The notes under the pieces are model-generated. The model was not told the DNA's origin. It searched no databases and saw only the letters and a list, made by a program, of their open reading frames with translations. A DNA stretch of 64,000 nt from contig NZ_JAFCJM010000016.1 of the NCBI RefSeq assembly GCF_018130955.1, forward strand, positions 1-64,000. Direction: 5' to 3'. Origin of the DNA: Bradyrhizobium liaoningense (lineage in GTDB: Bacteria > Pseudomonadota > Alphaproteobacteria > Rhizobiales > Xanthobacteraceae). This document shows positions 33,757 through 43,816 of this stretch, in pieces (the first letter of the stretch is position 1; the number at the start of each line of letters is the position of its first letter). The translations under genes were made by a program, and so were the position numbers.

Positions 33757-35094
33757 ATGGCTGAAGCGATCGCAACCGGAGCGCCTGCAGTGCGAGAGAC
33801 TGCGGCAAAGCCCTGGTACAAGGTTCTCTACGTTCAGGTTCTGATCGCCATCGTCCTCGGTGCCATCGTCGGCTGGCTGTGGCCGACCCTTGCCACCAAC
33901 GAGTGGATCAAGGCGATGGGCGACGGCTTCATCAAGCTGATCAAGATGGTGATCGCGCCGATCATCTTCTGCACCGTGGTATCCGGTATTGCGCATATCC
34001 AGGATGCCAAGAAGGTCGGACGCATCGGCGTCAAGGCGCTGGTTTATTTCGAGGTCGTCTCCACCTTCGCCCTCGTCATAGGCCTCGTGGTCGGCAACCT
34101 CGTGAGGCCGGGCGCCGGTTTTGGCAATGCGGCGGCGAACGCGCAGGCCGTTGCCGGCTTCGCCAAGCAGGCGGAGGCGCAGAGGTCGGTCGACTTCGTG
34201 CTGCACATCATTCCCGACACCGTGGTGGGGGCGTTCGCGCAGGGCGAAATCCTCCAGGTGCTCTTGTTCTCGGTGCTGTTCGGCTTCGCGATCATGAGCC
34301 TCGGCGAGCGCGGCCACACCATCCGCTCGTTCATCGACGACGCCGCCCACGCCGTGTTCGGCGTCATCTCCATCGTGATGCGCGCAGCCCCGATCGGCGC
34401 CTTCGGTGCGATGGCCTATACCATCGGCAAATTCGGCACCGGCGCGATCCTCAATCTGATCGGGCTGATCGCGACGTTCTACCTGACGGCGGCGCTGTTC
34501 GTGTTCGTCGTGCTCGGTATCATCGCGCGGACGGCGGGGTTCTCGATCTTCAAGTTCCTCGCCTACATCAAGGACGAGCTCTTGATCGTGCTCGGCACCT
34601 CGTCCTCGGAAAGCGCGTTGCCGTCCTTGATGGAGAAGCTCGAACGGCTCGGCTGCTCGAAGTCGGTAGTCGGCCTCGTGGTGCCCACGGGTTACTCGTT
34701 CAACCTCGACGGCACCAACATCTACATGACGCTGGCGACGCTGTTCATTGCGCAGGCGCTCGGCTTCGATCTCTCCTTCAGCCAGCAACTCACGATCCTG
34801 GTCGTGGCGATGCTGACCTCGAAGGGCGCTTCCGGCATCACTGGCGCGGGCTTCATCACGCTGGCTGCGACGCTGGCGGTGGTCGATCCGCGCCTCGTGC
34901 CGGGCATGGCGATCGTGCTCGGCATCGACAAGTTCATGAGCGAATGCCGCGCGCTGACCAATCTCTGCGGCAACGGCGTCGCCTGCGTGATCGTTGCCTG
35001 GTGGGAGGGCGAGCTCGACCGCGACAAGCTCAACGCCAACCTCGCCAAGCAGATCGATCCGACCGACATGGAGACGGCGATCACAACGGATTAG
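33757..35094 (+). CDS. dctA: C4-dicarboxylate:cation symporter
   Basis: The 445-residue protein is of standard DctA length with about eight helices plus two re-entrant hairpins. Key motifs: [40 protein letters not shown], the serine-rich hairpin [40 protein letters not shown] and [19 protein letters not shown]. It imports succinate, malate and fumarate, the main carbon source of rhizobial bacteroids. The ATG at 33757 has GGGGAGGAAC 6-15 bases upstream. No sigma-54 promoter (GG-N10-GC) was seen in the 116-bp upstream gap, and dctB/dctD are not in the window, so regulation may differ from the classical rhizobial scheme. Confidence 0.95.
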   Translation: MAEAIATGAPAVRETAAKPWYKVLYVQVLIAIVLGAIVGWLWPTLATNEWIKAMGDGFIKLIKMVIAPIIFCTVVSGIAHIQDAKKVGRIGVKALVYFEVVSTFALVIGLVVGNLVRPGAGFGNAAANAQAVAGFAKQAEAQRSVDFVLHIIPDTVVGAFAQGEILQVLLFSVLFGFAIMSLGERGHTIRSFIDDAAHAVFGVISIVMRAAPIGAFGAMAYTIGKFGTGAILNLIGLIATFYLTAALFVFVVLGIIARTAGFSIFKFLAYIKDELLIVLGTSSSESALPSLMEKLERLGCSKSVVGLVVPTGYSFNLDGTNIYMTLATLFIAQALGFDLSFSQQLTILVVAMLTSKGASGITGAGFITLAATLAVVDPRLVPGMAIVLGIDKFMSECRALTNLCGNGVACVIVAWWEGELDRDKLNANLAKQIDPTDMETAITTD

Positions 35095-35123
35095 TCGTCT
35101 CGGTTGATGGCAATGCCTGGGAT

Positions 35124-35158
35124 GCTCAGGTCCGCTTCTTCCCGAATCGGACCTGAGC
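35124..35158. terminator. Bidirectional hairpin between dctA and the chemoreceptor gene
   Basis: GCTCAGGTCCG, a 13-base loop, and the exact complement CGGACCTGAGC. It lies between two convergent genes, 30 bases after the dctA stop. There is no T-tract, so it may stabilise mRNA ends rather than terminate alone. Confidence 0.55.
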
Positions 35159-35172
35159 GTTCGCCCTGCCGG

Positions 35173-37212
35173 TCAACCTTTGCGGACATTCGCCAGGAAT
35201 CGATCGAGCTCATGGCGCAGCTTGGTGCTTCCGGCTGAAAGCGTCTGGGCCGAAGCCAGGATATCGCCGGAGGCCACGCTGGTCTGTCGCGTTCCCTGGT
35301 TGACCGCATCGATGTCGGTTGTGACGTCCCGCATGCCGTTTGCGACGCGCTGCACGTTCTGCGCGATCTCCTGTGTGGCAAGGCCCTGTTGCTGAACCGC
35401 GTTGGCGATCGCCGAGCAGATGCCCGAGATTTCGTCGATGGTGCCGCCGATGGTCTTGATGGCCCCGACCGATTCATCGGTCGTCTGCTGAAGTTCGGAG
35501 ATCTGTGATGAAATGTCGTCGGTCGCATGCGCTGTTTGCGCGGCCAGCGATTTCACCTCGGACGCGACGATGGCGAAGCCGCGACCCGCGTCGCCGGCGC
35601 GCGCGGCCTCGATGGTTGCGTTCAACGCCAGCAAATTTGTCTGCTCGGCGATCGCGGTAATCAGCTTGACGACGTCGCCGATCTGTTGCGTTGCACGCGT
35701 CAGCCTTGCAATCCGCTCGTTGGTCTCGGTCGCCTGGATGACTGCGCGTGCCGCGATCTGTCTGGATTCCTCGGCACGGAGTCCGATCTCCGTGACCGAC
35801 GCGGAGAGCTGTTCTGTCGCCGAAGCGACGGCCTGGACGTTCGACGATGCGTCGCGAGAGACCTGCGCGACGCGCCCGGTCAAATCCTTCGTCAACCCGA
35901 CCGTGCTCGTCAATGTATTTGCGGCAGAGCCGAGTTGCCTGGCCGAAGTCGAGACGTCGGTCACGATGGCTCCGACCGCGGCCTCGAATTCTTCGGCAAA
36001 CCGGTGGAGTTCGCGACGGCGCTCGTCGCGGCTCGACCTGCTCATCGCGTCGCGCTCGGTTGCGTCACGCTCCGCCTTGGTGACGGCACGGCTCTTGAAG
36101 TCCTCGACCGCAGCGGCCATCTGGCCGATCTCGTCGCGGCGGCCGAGTCCCGGCAGAACGACGTCAAAATTGCCTTCGGCCAGCTCGCGCATGGCCTTGC
36201 ACAGCCGGGTCATCGGGCGGGAAATCCCGCGACCCAGGACGAAGGCGAGCAGGCCGCCGATCACGGTTGTCGCCGCGGCAAGGCCAACAACGAAGGTCCG
36301 CGTCGTCGAGATCAAGGCCTCGGTCTCGCGCTGGATCGCGCTCTCCTCGGAGATCGAGCGGCTTCGGACCTGCCCGGCGTCGGCCACGATGCGACCCGTC
36401 AAGCGGTCCATGTCCTTGAGCAGCGCGTCGATATTGGCGGATACCGAGACCATCTCGTCGAACGCCTTGCGATAGGTCGCAAGCTGATCGTTCAGTGCCG
36501 TGATCCTGCGCGACATCATGGCGCTCGGAGAGCGGATGTCGCCGATGGTCTTCTCCAGCGCCTTGAGCCGTTCGGTCGCGGCGCCTGCGCTGGTCTCGTC
36601 GTAGCGCACCAGCATGGCGTTGATCGCCGTCGCGAGCGACGCGAATTGCGTGGTCGCTTCCTTGGCCCCGGCCTGGATGCTGGCCACGTCCGCGAGCATT
36701 GCCGCCTCGCCGAGCTCCTCGATCTTCTGCTTCAGCCCGGTTGCGTCGCGGGCGATGGCGGCTGTGGCGGACTTGTAACTGTCGCGCTTGGCGTCAACGA
36801 TGCGCGCGAACAGCTTGGTTGCGGTTTCGAAGTTGTCGGACAGCCCGTTGAGAACCTGCTGGCGCTGGGGATCCTCGGTCTGGCGCAGCGATTCCTGAAT
36901 TGTAGTCCGCAAGACGGACTCGGCCTTCAGTGCCTTTGCTGCGTCTGCTTCGTCGCCGGTGGCGACAAAGTAGCGCGTGCCAAACTGGTAGGCGGCGGCA
37001 TCCCGATCGATCGCCTGGGCGGATATGCCTTCGGCAACGCTCGACCGATAAGCCGTAAATCCGGTCGAGACCTTGCCGTAGCCGAGCGCGGCGACTGCCG
37101 TCACGACAATGGAGAGTGTGAGAACAGAGACGAAGCCAAGGACGATCTTGGTCTGAAATGATGCATGTCCGAGGAAGGTTCCTCGACCGGCCCTCGCGCC
37201 GCCATCCGCCAT
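35173..37212 (-). CDS. Methyl-accepting chemotaxis protein
   Basis: The protein has a membrane helix at about residues 22-42 (FVSVLTLSIVVTAVAALGYG), a large helical-bundle periplasmic sensor domain (about 50-305), a second helix (TFVVGLAAATTVIGGLLAFV), a HAMP domain (RGISRPMTRLCKAMRELAEG) and a cytoplasmic signalling hairpin. The conserved hairpin tip is EQTNLLALNATIEAARAGDA followed by GRGFAIVASEVKSLA. A C-terminal coiled helix lacks a pentapeptide tether, so adaptation may not need CheR docking. I chose 37212 (GGGGGCAG 5-12 bases upstream) over the more distal ATG codons at 37236 and 37254. No other chemotaxis genes are near; the ligand is unknown. Confidence 0.92.
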   Translation of the reverse strand: MADGGARAGRGTFLGHASFQTKIVLGFVSVLTLSIVVTAVAALGYGKVSTGFTAYRSSVAEGISAQAIDRDAAAYQFGTRYFVATGDEADAAKALKAESVLRTTIQESLRQTEDPQRQQVLNGLSDNFETATKLFARIVDAKRDSYKSATAAIARDATGLKQKIEELGEAAMLADVASIQAGAKEATTQFASLATAINAMLVRYDETSAGAATERLKALEKTIGDIRSPSAMMSRRITALNDQLATYRKAFDEMVSVSANIDALLKDMDRLTGRIVADAGQVRSRSISEESAIQRETEALISTTRTFVVGLAAATTVIGGLLAFVLGRGISRPMTRLCKAMRELAEGNFDVVLPGLGRRDEIGQMAAAVEDFKSRAVTKAERDATERDAMSRSSRDERRRELHRFAEEFEAAVGAIVTDVSTSARQLGSAANTLTSTVGLTKDLTGRVAQVSRDASSNVQAVASATEQLSASVTEIGLRAEESRQIAARAVIQATETNERIARLTRATQQIGDVVKLITAIAEQTNLLALNATIEAARAGDAGRGFAIVASEVKSLAAQTAHATDDISSQISELQQTTDESVGAIKTIGGTIDEISGICSAIANAVQQQGLATQEIAQNVQRVANGMRDVTTDIDAVNQGTRQTSVASGDILASAQTLSAGSTKLRHELDRFLANVRKG

Positions 37213-37438
37213 GGACTGCCCCCGTTCGATTCGCATTTCCGCCCGCGAGCGCAAGCGTTTGGCATCCGAAATCTGGTGTCAATGACCGCGACGACGGTGG
37301 TCCATAACACGATGTTAAGGAGCGTTTGGGGACCTCTCGAAGCGTAGCGGGTCGCGACATGTAGATCGCCCGCCGGAATCGGCGCTGTCGTCCGTTTGAC
37401 CTGCATCTGGCTTCTCGGGTGATGGGACGGACGGCATC

Positions 37439-39433
37439 GTGAGCACGGCGGCGGTCGATCGAATTCTGTTGCAGGCGGTTGGGCACTACGAAGCAGGGCG
37501 GGTGGAGCAGGCCGGTGCGCTCTGCGCCGGGCTCCTGGAGAAGCATCCGGACCATTTGCCGGCGCTGCACCTGTCCGCAATTATCGCTTTCGTCTCCGAT
37601 CGGGTCGCGGACGGGGTGACGCTGCTCGGCCGCGTGTTCGGCCTCGATCCGGATCACGCGCCGGCGCTGGTCACGCTGGGCGATGCGCTTGCGGTCAAGG
37701 GCGAGCATGACGGCGCGGTGGCGGCGTTTGGGCGCGCGCTGCTCCGGCGGCCGCACGATGCCAGCCTGTACAACAAGCTCGGCATCGCCCTCTGCGAACT
37801 GTCGCGCCTTGCCGAGGCCGAGGCGGCTTATCGCCGTGCCATCGAGCTCGATCCTCAGCGTCGCGGCGTCTGGCTCAATCTCGGCAATGTGCTGGTCGAC
37901 ATGGGGCAGATTGAGGAGGCAATCGCCGCCTATCGTCGCGCGCTGGAGGCTGATCCCGACGATGTGGGCCTGCTCCGCAACCTCGGCGCCGCGCTTTATC
38001 GCCGGGGCCTGCTCGAGGACGCGCTTCTCCACTATCGGCGCGCAACCGAACTTGCGCCGGACCATGCGCCAGCGCTGCGCCTGCTCGGCCTCGTCCTGCA
38101 TGAGGCCGGCCATCTGCGGGAGGCGGTCGAGGTCTACCGGCGGACGATCGCGCGCGACGATGTCGACTACGTCATCGCAAGCAATCTCGGCGCCTGCCTC
38201 TGCGAGCTCGGCGCGTTCGACGAGGCGATTGCGGCTTGCGAGCGCGCGCTGGCGCTCAGGTCCGATCACGCGCCGGCTCACACCAATCTCGGCATCATCT
38301 TCGAGAAGCAGAACCGGGTCGAGGCCGCCGTGGCCGCGCATCGGCGTGCGGTCGCCGCCGATCCCGCCTACGCCAAGGGCCATGCCAATCTCGCGGTCGC
38401 GCTGCGCAATGCCGGCGAAATCGACGAGGCGCTCGCGGTCTCGCATCGCTCCGTCGCGCTCGATCCGGCACAGCCGCTAGCGCAATATAACCACGCGCAT
38501 TTCCTGCTGCTGAATGGTGATTTCGCAGCCGGCTTCGAGGCCTATCGGTGGCGGCGCAAATGCAAGACGCACTGCGAAGGCGATCCGGTGTTTTCCGAGC
38601 CGGAATGGCTGGGCGAGCCGCTCGCGGGACGCACGCTGCTGCTGTTCGCCGAATTCGGGCTTGGCGATGCCCTGCAATTCGTCCGCTATCTGCCGATGGT
38701 GGGTACGATGGGCGGCAAGATCATCCTGCAGGTGCAGCCGGCGCTCGCTGCGTTGTTGCGAACGATGACCGACGCCACGGTGATCGCGCGCGGCGAGCCG
38801 CTGCCGCCGTTCGACCTGCAACTGCCGCTGATGAGCCTGCCGCTTGTGTTCGGCACCACGCTCGACACGATTCCGGCCGAGGTGCCGTATCTGCAACCGG
38901 ATCCGGCGAAGCTGGCGCGCTGGCGCTCTGCGCTTGATGGTGTGACTGCGCTCAAGGTCGGTGTGGTCTGGGCCGGCAATCCCAGGCACAAGGGCGACCA
39001 TCAACGTTCGCTGCCGGCGGAAGCCGTGCTGCCGCGTCTGGTCACACCTGGCGTGCAGCTCTACAGCCTGCAAAAGGAGCCGCGGCCCAGTGACGTTCCG
39101 GTGCTATCCGCGCTGGGTGCCGACATCGTCGATCTTGCGCCCGCGCTCGGTGATTTTGCCGACACGGCGGCGGCGGTCGCAGCACTCGATCTCGTCATCG
39201 CCGTGGATACGTCGGTTGCGCATCTGGCCGGTGCGCTCGGCCGCCCGGTGTGGATGCTGCTGCCTTACGCACTGGACTGGCGCTGGCTGCGCGATCGCGA
39301 GGACAGCCCCTGGTATCCGACCATGCGGCTGTATCGCCAGGAGAAGCCGCAAGCCTGGGACGGCGTGCTGACGCGCGTCTCCGCCGAGCTCGCGCGGCTC
39401 GGGGAGGAGCGACAGCTCATCAAGCGCGGTTAG
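37439..39433 (+). CDS. TPR protein with C-terminal glycosyltransferase-9-like domain
   Basis: The 664-residue protein has about nine TPR units across residues 5-345 (AAYRRAIELDPQRRGVWLNL and AIAAYRRALEADPDDVGLLR are typical), then a C-terminal domain of about 300 residues starting near HFLLLNGDFAAGFEAYRWRR. That domain has FAEFGLGDALQFVRYLPMV, VGVVWAGNPRHKGDHQRSLP and AVDTSVAHLAGALGRPVWML, which are the nucleotide-sugar-site features of GT9 heptosyltransferase-like folds. It begins with GTG. It has no signal or membrane segment. The family is common in Bradyrhizobium, usually without known function; protein or surface-sugar glycosylation is an inference. Confidence 0.8.
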   Translation: MSTAAVDRILLQAVGHYEAGRVEQAGALCAGLLEKHPDHLPALHLSAIIAFVSDRVADGVTLLGRVFGLDPDHAPALVTLGDALAVKGEHDGAVAAFGRALLRRPHDASLYNKLGIALCELSRLAEAEAAYRRAIELDPQRRGVWLNLGNVLVDMGQIEEAIAAYRRALEADPDDVGLLRNLGAALYRRGLLEDALLHYRRATELAPDHAPALRLLGLVLHEAGHLREAVEVYRRTIARDDVDYVIASNLGACLCELGAFDEAIAACERALALRSDHAPAHTNLGIIFEKQNRVEAAVAAHRRAVAADPAYAKGHANLAVALRNAGEIDEALAVSHRSVALDPAQPLAQYNHAHFLLLNGDFAAGFEAYRWRRKCKTHCEGDPVFSEPEWLGEPLAGRTLLLFAEFGLGDALQFVRYLPMVGTMGGKIILQVQPALAALLRTMTDATVIARGEPLPPFDLQLPLMSLPLVFGTTLDTIPAEVPYLQPDPAKLARWRSALDGVTALKVGVVWAGNPRHKGDHQRSLPAEAVLPRLVTPGVQLYSLQKEPRPSDVPVLSALGADIVDLAPALGDFADTAAAVAALDLVIAVDTSVAHLAGALGRPVWMLLPYALDWRWLRDREDSPWYPTMRLYRQEKPQAWDGVLTRVSAELARLGEERQLIKRG

Positions 39434-40662
39434 AACCGATCCACCCGATACGGCGTGGGATCGATGGAGGTGGCCCCGCCATTCATCATCTCTGCGAGCA
39501 GGCGGCCGGTCGCGGGCCCGAGCGTAAAGCCCTGGTGGCCGTGACCGAAGTCGAGCCAGAGACCGCGATGACGCGGCGCCGGTCCCAGCACCGGCAGCAT
39601 GTCCGGCGTGCAGGGCCGCGTGCCGAACCATGGCTCGGGCTCGACGCGCGTTCCGAGATCGAGCAATGTTCGCGCGGCGGCTTCGGCATGGCCGAGCTGG
39701 ATCGGGGTCGCCGGCGCGTCCGGGCTCGTCAGCTCCGCGCCTGTGGTGATGCGGATGCCCTTGGCCATCGGTGCCATGGCATAGCCGAGCGCGGTGTCGA
39801 CCAGCGGCAGGTCGAGCGAGGTGCCGCCGTGATAGTGCATGTGGTAGCCGCGCTTGCGCACCAGCGGCACGCGGTAGCCGAACCTTTGCAAAAGATCGGG
39901 CGACCAGGGGCCGAGCGAAACCACGGCGGCTTCGGCGTCGATGCGCCCTTCGTCGGTGTCGACCGACCAGCCTGACGACGTTTCGCCGAGCGTCTGCGCG
40001 TCGCCGTGCAACAGCCTGCCGCCGAGCCGCTGGAACAGGCGCGCATAGGCCGCAACCAGGCCGCCGGGATCCGACACGGTCCAGGGCTCGAGCCAGTGGA
40101 TGGCACCGGGCAGGTCGTCGCGCAGCAGCGGCTCGGCCTTGGCGAGCTCGTTTCCATCGAGCACGCGGAACTGCACGCCGTACTCGCGCTGGTTCTCCTC
40201 CGCGGCCTTGATCGCAAGCTCGAACGCCGCGGGATCGCGATGGAGCAGGCGATAGCCGGCGCGGCGGACGAGGTTGTCGGCATAAGCCTCGCGGATCAGG
40301 ACGTCGTGCTCGGGCGTGGCGTAGGCGATCAGCCGCGCCCAGGCGGCGGTGGCCTCGCGATGACGCCGCGGCGCGGAGTGCCACCAGTAACGCAGCAGGG
40401 GCTCGATATGCTGGGAGAGCGCGGCCAGGCGATAGCGCACATCATTGGTGCGGCCCATCGCGATGCGTAACAGCGTGCCGAGATCGCGCGGCATCGGATA
40501 GGGGCGGACGGCTTCGCTCTGGACGATGCCGGCATTGCCGTAGCTGGTTTCCTGTCCGGGCTCCCTGCGGTCGACCAGCGTGACCGACCAGCCGCTGCGT
40601 TGGAGGTGCAGCGCCGCCGAGACCCCCACCATGCCGCCGCCGAGGACGATGACGCTCTTCAT
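39430..40662 (-). CDS. FAD-dependent oxidoreductase, D-amino-acid dehydrogenase (DadA)-like
   Basis: The 410-residue protein has an N-terminal FAD-binding GxGxxG (SVIVLGGGMVGVSAALHLQR), an RE motif (LVDRREPGQETSYGNAGIVQ) typical of DadA and the glycine-oxidase family, and the conserved C-terminal HGHQGFTLGPATGRLLAEMM. It oxidises D-amino acids or related imino compounds, passing electrons to the chain. No signal peptide. The stop overlaps that of the convergent TPR gene by four bases. The exact substrate is uncertain. Confidence 0.85.
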   Translation of the reverse strand: MKSVIVLGGGMVGVSAALHLQRSGWSVTLVDRREPGQETSYGNAGIVQSEAVRPYPMPRDLGTLLRIAMGRTNDVRYRLAALSQHIEPLLRYWWHSAPRRHREATAAWARLIAYATPEHDVLIREAYADNLVRRAGYRLLHRDPAAFELAIKAAEENQREYGVQFRVLDGNELAKAEPLLRDDLPGAIHWLEPWTVSDPGGLVAAYARLFQRLGGRLLHGDAQTLGETSSGWSVDTDEGRIDAEAAVVSLGPWSPDLLQRFGYRVPLVRKRGYHMHYHGGTSLDLPLVDTALGYAMAPMAKGIRITTGAELTSPDAPATPIQLGHAEAAARTLLDLGTRVEPEPWFGTRPCTPDMLPVLGPAPRHRGLWLDFGHGHQGFTLGPATGRLLAEMMNGGATSIDPTPYRVDRF

Positions 40663-40682
40663 TGCCGACGACCTTCCAAATC

Positions 40683-40710
40683 AAAAACCGCCCGGCGCGA
40701 GCCGGGCGGT
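40683..40710 (-). terminator. Rho-independent terminator of rne
   Basis: On the minus strand ACCGCCCGGC, loop TCGC, GCCGGGCGGT and then TTTTTGA. The 10-bp stem begins 20 bases past the rne stop codon. Confidence 0.88.
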
Positions 40711-40729
40711 TTGGTATTGCGTGGCTAGC

Positions 40730-43700
40730 CTATTCGCCGCCGCCGAAACGGCGCGACCACCAGCCGGCGCGACGCGGCTGCGCCGGCGGTTCGGCAGTCT
40801 CGGTGGCCGGGGCGGGCGTGACAGGCGGCTCGACCTGCGTCGGTGCCTGCGTGACGGGCGCGCCGGGCTCGGCCTGGCTGCTGGTCATGAAGCTGACCTT
40901 CTCGCGCACCGTGGAACGGCGGCGGGCGGCCTTGTCATTCTCGGACGAAGCTTCTTCCGTTGCAGCCTCTGCGACCGGTTCGGACGGGGCCGGCTCCGGC
41001 TCAACGGGTGGCGGTTGAACGGTCACCTCGGCGATCGTCTCGGTTTGCGCAATCGAAGGCGAAGCCTGCGGCGCAAAACCGTCGAAATCAGCAACCGCTT
41101 CGGTCGCCTCGGACGGTGCATTGGCGCTCAACTCGTCTGAGATCGATCCGGCAAGCCCTTCATCCGGTCCGCCGCGCCGGCGGCGTCCGCCACGGCGTCC
41201 ACGCCGGCGACGGCGCTCGCCGCCACCCTGCTGCTCGCCGCGCCCCAGATTGGCCTCCTCGGACTCCTCGCCATCCTGCTCGGTGTCGCCATCCTCGTCG
41301 GCTTCAGCCGCCGCCAAGGCAGGTTCGGGCAGGGTGGGCGCGGTGTCCTCGCGCAACTCGCCATCGCGCTGGCCACCGCGGCCGCGGCGGCGGCGGCGGC
41401 GCTTGCGGCGCTGGCCGTCCTGCTCGGGGGCTGCGTCGCCTGCGGCCTGCTCGTCGGCGAGACCTTCGGTCTCGTCGGTCTCGACCTCGGATTCGGTCTC
41501 GATGTCGAACAGATCCTCGTCGTCATAGGCCTCTTCAGGCAATGGCGGCGGGCTCGCCGCAGCCTGGGCCGCCAGCAGCGCCTTGGCGGCCTCAAGCGTG
41601 TGGACCTGCTCGCCGCGATCGATGAGATAGGCCTGCGGTCCGCTGACGCTGGGATCGGCGATGATCGACAGCGTGACCTTGAAGCTGTTTTCGAGGTCGC
41701 GCAGATGGCCGCGCTTGTGGTTCAGCACATAGAGCGCGACGTCGGTGCGGGTGCGGACCACGAGGTTGTGGGTCGCGCCCTTCATCAGGATTTCTTCAAG
41801 CCCGCGCAGGAGCTGCAGCGCGACCGAGGAGACCGAGCGGACATGGCCGGTGCCACCGCAATGCGGGCATGGATCGGTCGACGATTCCAGCACGCTGGCG
41901 CGGATGCGCTGGCGCGACATTTCCAGCAAGCCAAAGTGCGAGATACGGCCGACCTGGATGCGCGCGCGGTCCTGCCGCAGGCAGTCGGAGAGTTTTCGCT
42001 CCACCGCGCGGTTGTTGCGCTTCTCGTCCATGTCGATGAAGTCGATGACGATCAGGCCGGCGAGGTCGCGCAGGCGGAGCTGGCGGGCGACCTCTTCGGC
42101 CGCCTCCAGATTGGTCTTGAGCGCGGTATCCTCGATATGGTGCTCGCGTGTCGAGCGGCCGGAGTTGACGTCGATCGAGACCAGTGCCTCGGTCTGGTTG
42201 ATCACGACATAGCCGCCGGAGCGCAACTGCACGGTCGGCGAGAACATCGCATCGAGCTGGCTTTCGACGCCCATCCGCGAGAACAGCGGCTGGCCATCGC
42301 GATACTGCCTGACAGCGCTGACATTGGCGGGCATCAGCATCTTCATGAAGTCGCGCGCTTCGCGGTAGCCGGCTTCGCCCGCCACCTGGATCTCGTCGAT
42401 CTCCTTGTTGTAGAGGTCGCGCAGCGAGCGCTTGATCAGTGAGCCTTCCTCATAGACGAGGGTCGGGGCCTGCGACTTGAGCGTCAGGTCGCGCACCGTC
42501 TCCCACATCCGGATCAGGTATTCGAAGTCGCGCTTGATCTCGGGCTTGGTGCGGGAGGCGCCCGCCGTGCGCAGGATGATGCCCATGCCCTCGGGCACGT
42601 CGAGATCCTGCACCACTTCCTTCAGGCGCGAACGATCCTGGGCAGAGGTGATCTTGCGGCTGATGCCGCCGCCGCGCGCGGTGTTGGGCATCAGGACGGC
42701 ATAGCGGCCGGCGAGCGACAGATAGGTCGTCAGCGCCGCGCCCTTGTTGCCGCGCTCTTCCTTAACGACCTGGACCAGCATCACCTGGCGGCGCTTGATG
42801 ACTTCCTGGATCTTGTACTGGCGGCGCGGGCGGAAGGTGCGCTCCGGCACTTCTTCGAGCACATCGTCACCGCCGACGGATTCGACAACCTCTTCCTCGG
42901 CCTCTTCGCCGTCGTCATCGTCCTCGCCGTCAGCTTCCGCTTCGGTCGATTCCAGTTGCGGGGGGGCGCCGTCATGGTCGGCTGCGTAGACGGCATCTGC
43001 CGGCTCGACGGCCGCGGTGACGGCTTCGGCCAGCGCTTCGGCGTGTGCCTCGTGCGCGGACGCTTCCGAGGTCGCCTCTTGCGGCTCCGCGGCGGCTACC
43101 GCGCTCGGGGCTTCCTCCGTGCTCTGAGGCGCGGGTTCGGTTTCTGCAACCGCAACGGCCTCGGCCGCCTGCGGCGCGTCGGTGGGCTCGCGATCCTCGT
43201 GCTGGCCGTGATGATCATGGTCGTCATGATCGTGGTCATGATCGTGGTCATGGTCATGGTCGTGATGATCGTGGCCGTGGTCGTCGTGATCATGGGCCGC
43301 GAATTCGTGATGCTCGGCGTCGGCATGCGGAGGCGCACCGTCCTGCACGGCGGCTTCCGCCGGCAATTCGCCTTCGGTCGGCTGTGCGGCGGGATCGGCG
43401 CCGGCCTCGAGGCCTTCGACGATGTCGCTGCGGACGCGATCGCCATGGCCGCGGCGGCGCGCATTACGGTGACGCGAACGGCGACGGTTATGGGAACGAC
43501 TCTCGTGCTCCTCTTCGGCCTCACGATGGGCCTGTTCGTCGGCCTCGATCAGCGCCTGCCGGTCCGCGACCGGGATCTGGTAGTAGTCGGGATGGATTTC
43601 GCTGAAGGCAAGGAAGCCGTGGCGGTTGCCGCCATATTCAACGAAGGCGGCCTGAAGGGACGGTTCGACCCGTGTGACCTTGGCGAGGTAGATATTTCCG

Positions 43701-43816
43701 CGCAGTTGCTTGCGTTGCGCGGTCTCGAAATCAAACTCTTCGACGCGATTGCCGCGGACCACGACAACCCGGGTCTCTTCCGGGTGGGTGGCATCGATCA
43801 ACATCTTGTTGGGCAT
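40730..43816 (-). CDS. rne: Ribonuclease E with a large insertion in the S1 domain
   Basis: This 1028-residue protein is the endonuclease that starts mRNA decay and rRNA/tRNA processing. The S1 domain starts at about residue 35 (LRGNIYLAKVTRVEPSLQAA) and is interrupted near residue 90 by about 245 residues of Ala/Glu-rich acidic sequence before resuming at QVVKEERGNKGAALTTYLSL. Residues 175-206 hold 16 His alternating with Asp. Catalytic Asp549 (ALVSIDVNSGRSTRE) and Asp592 (IDFIDMDEKRNN) and zinc-link Cys650/Cys653 (CPHCGGTGH) are all offset by 246 from E. coli, which dates the insert precisely between residue 90 and the catalytic core. The tail from about 700 is acidic, Arg-rich (RRKRRRRRRGRGGQRDG) and presumably a scaffold. 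It ends in a terminator. Confidence 0.95.
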   Translation of the reverse strand: MPNKMLIDATHPEETRVVVVRGNRVEEFDFETAQRKQLRGNIYLAKVTRVEPSLQAAFVEYGGNRHGFLAFSEIHPDYYQIPVADRQALIEADEQAHREAEEEHESRSHNRRRSRHRNARRRGHGDRVRSDIVEGLEAGADPAAQPTEGELPAEAAVQDGAPPHADAEHHEFAAHDHDDHGHDHHDHDHDHDHDHDHDDHDHHGQHEDREPTDAPQAAEAVAVAETEPAPQSTEEAPSAVAAAEPQEATSEASAHEAHAEALAEAVTAAVEPADAVYAADHDGAPPQLESTEAEADGEDDDDGEEAEEEVVESVGGDDVLEEVPERTFRPRRQYKIQEVIKRRQVMLVQVVKEERGNKGAALTTYLSLAGRYAVLMPNTARGGGISRKITSAQDRSRLKEVVQDLDVPEGMGIILRTAGASRTKPEIKRDFEYLIRMWETVRDLTLKSQAPTLVYEEGSLIKRSLRDLYNKEIDEIQVAGEAGYREARDFMKMLMPANVSAVRQYRDGQPLFSRMGVESQLDAMFSPTVQLRSGGYVVINQTEALVSIDVNSGRSTREHHIEDTALKTNLEAAEEVARQLRLRDLAGLIVIDFIDMDEKRNNRAVERKLSDCLRQDRARIQVGRISHFGLLEMSRQRIRASVLESSTDPCPHCGGTGHVRSVSSVALQLLRGLEEILMKGATHNLVVRTRTDVALYVLNHKRGHLRDLENSFKVTLSIIADPSVSGPQAYLIDRGEQVHTLEAAKALLAAQAAASPPPLPEEAYDDEDLFDIETESEVETDETEGLADEQAAGDAAPEQDGQRRKRRRRRRGRGGQRDGELREDTAPTLPEPALAAAEADEDGDTEQDGEESEEANLGRGEQQGGGERRRRRGRRGGRRRRGGPDEGLAGSISDELSANAPSEATEAVADFDGFAPQASPSIAQTETIAEVTVQPPPVEPEPAPSEPVAEAATEEASSENDKAARRRSTVREKVSFMTSSQAEPGAPVTQAPTQVEPPVTPAPATETAEPPAQPRRAGWWSRRFGGGE

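Noticed and set aside
43196..43294. A CRISPR or tandem-repeat array in rne
   Set aside because: The repeat unit is six bases and encodes an uninterrupted His-Asp tract within the rne frame; it is a coding microsatellite.
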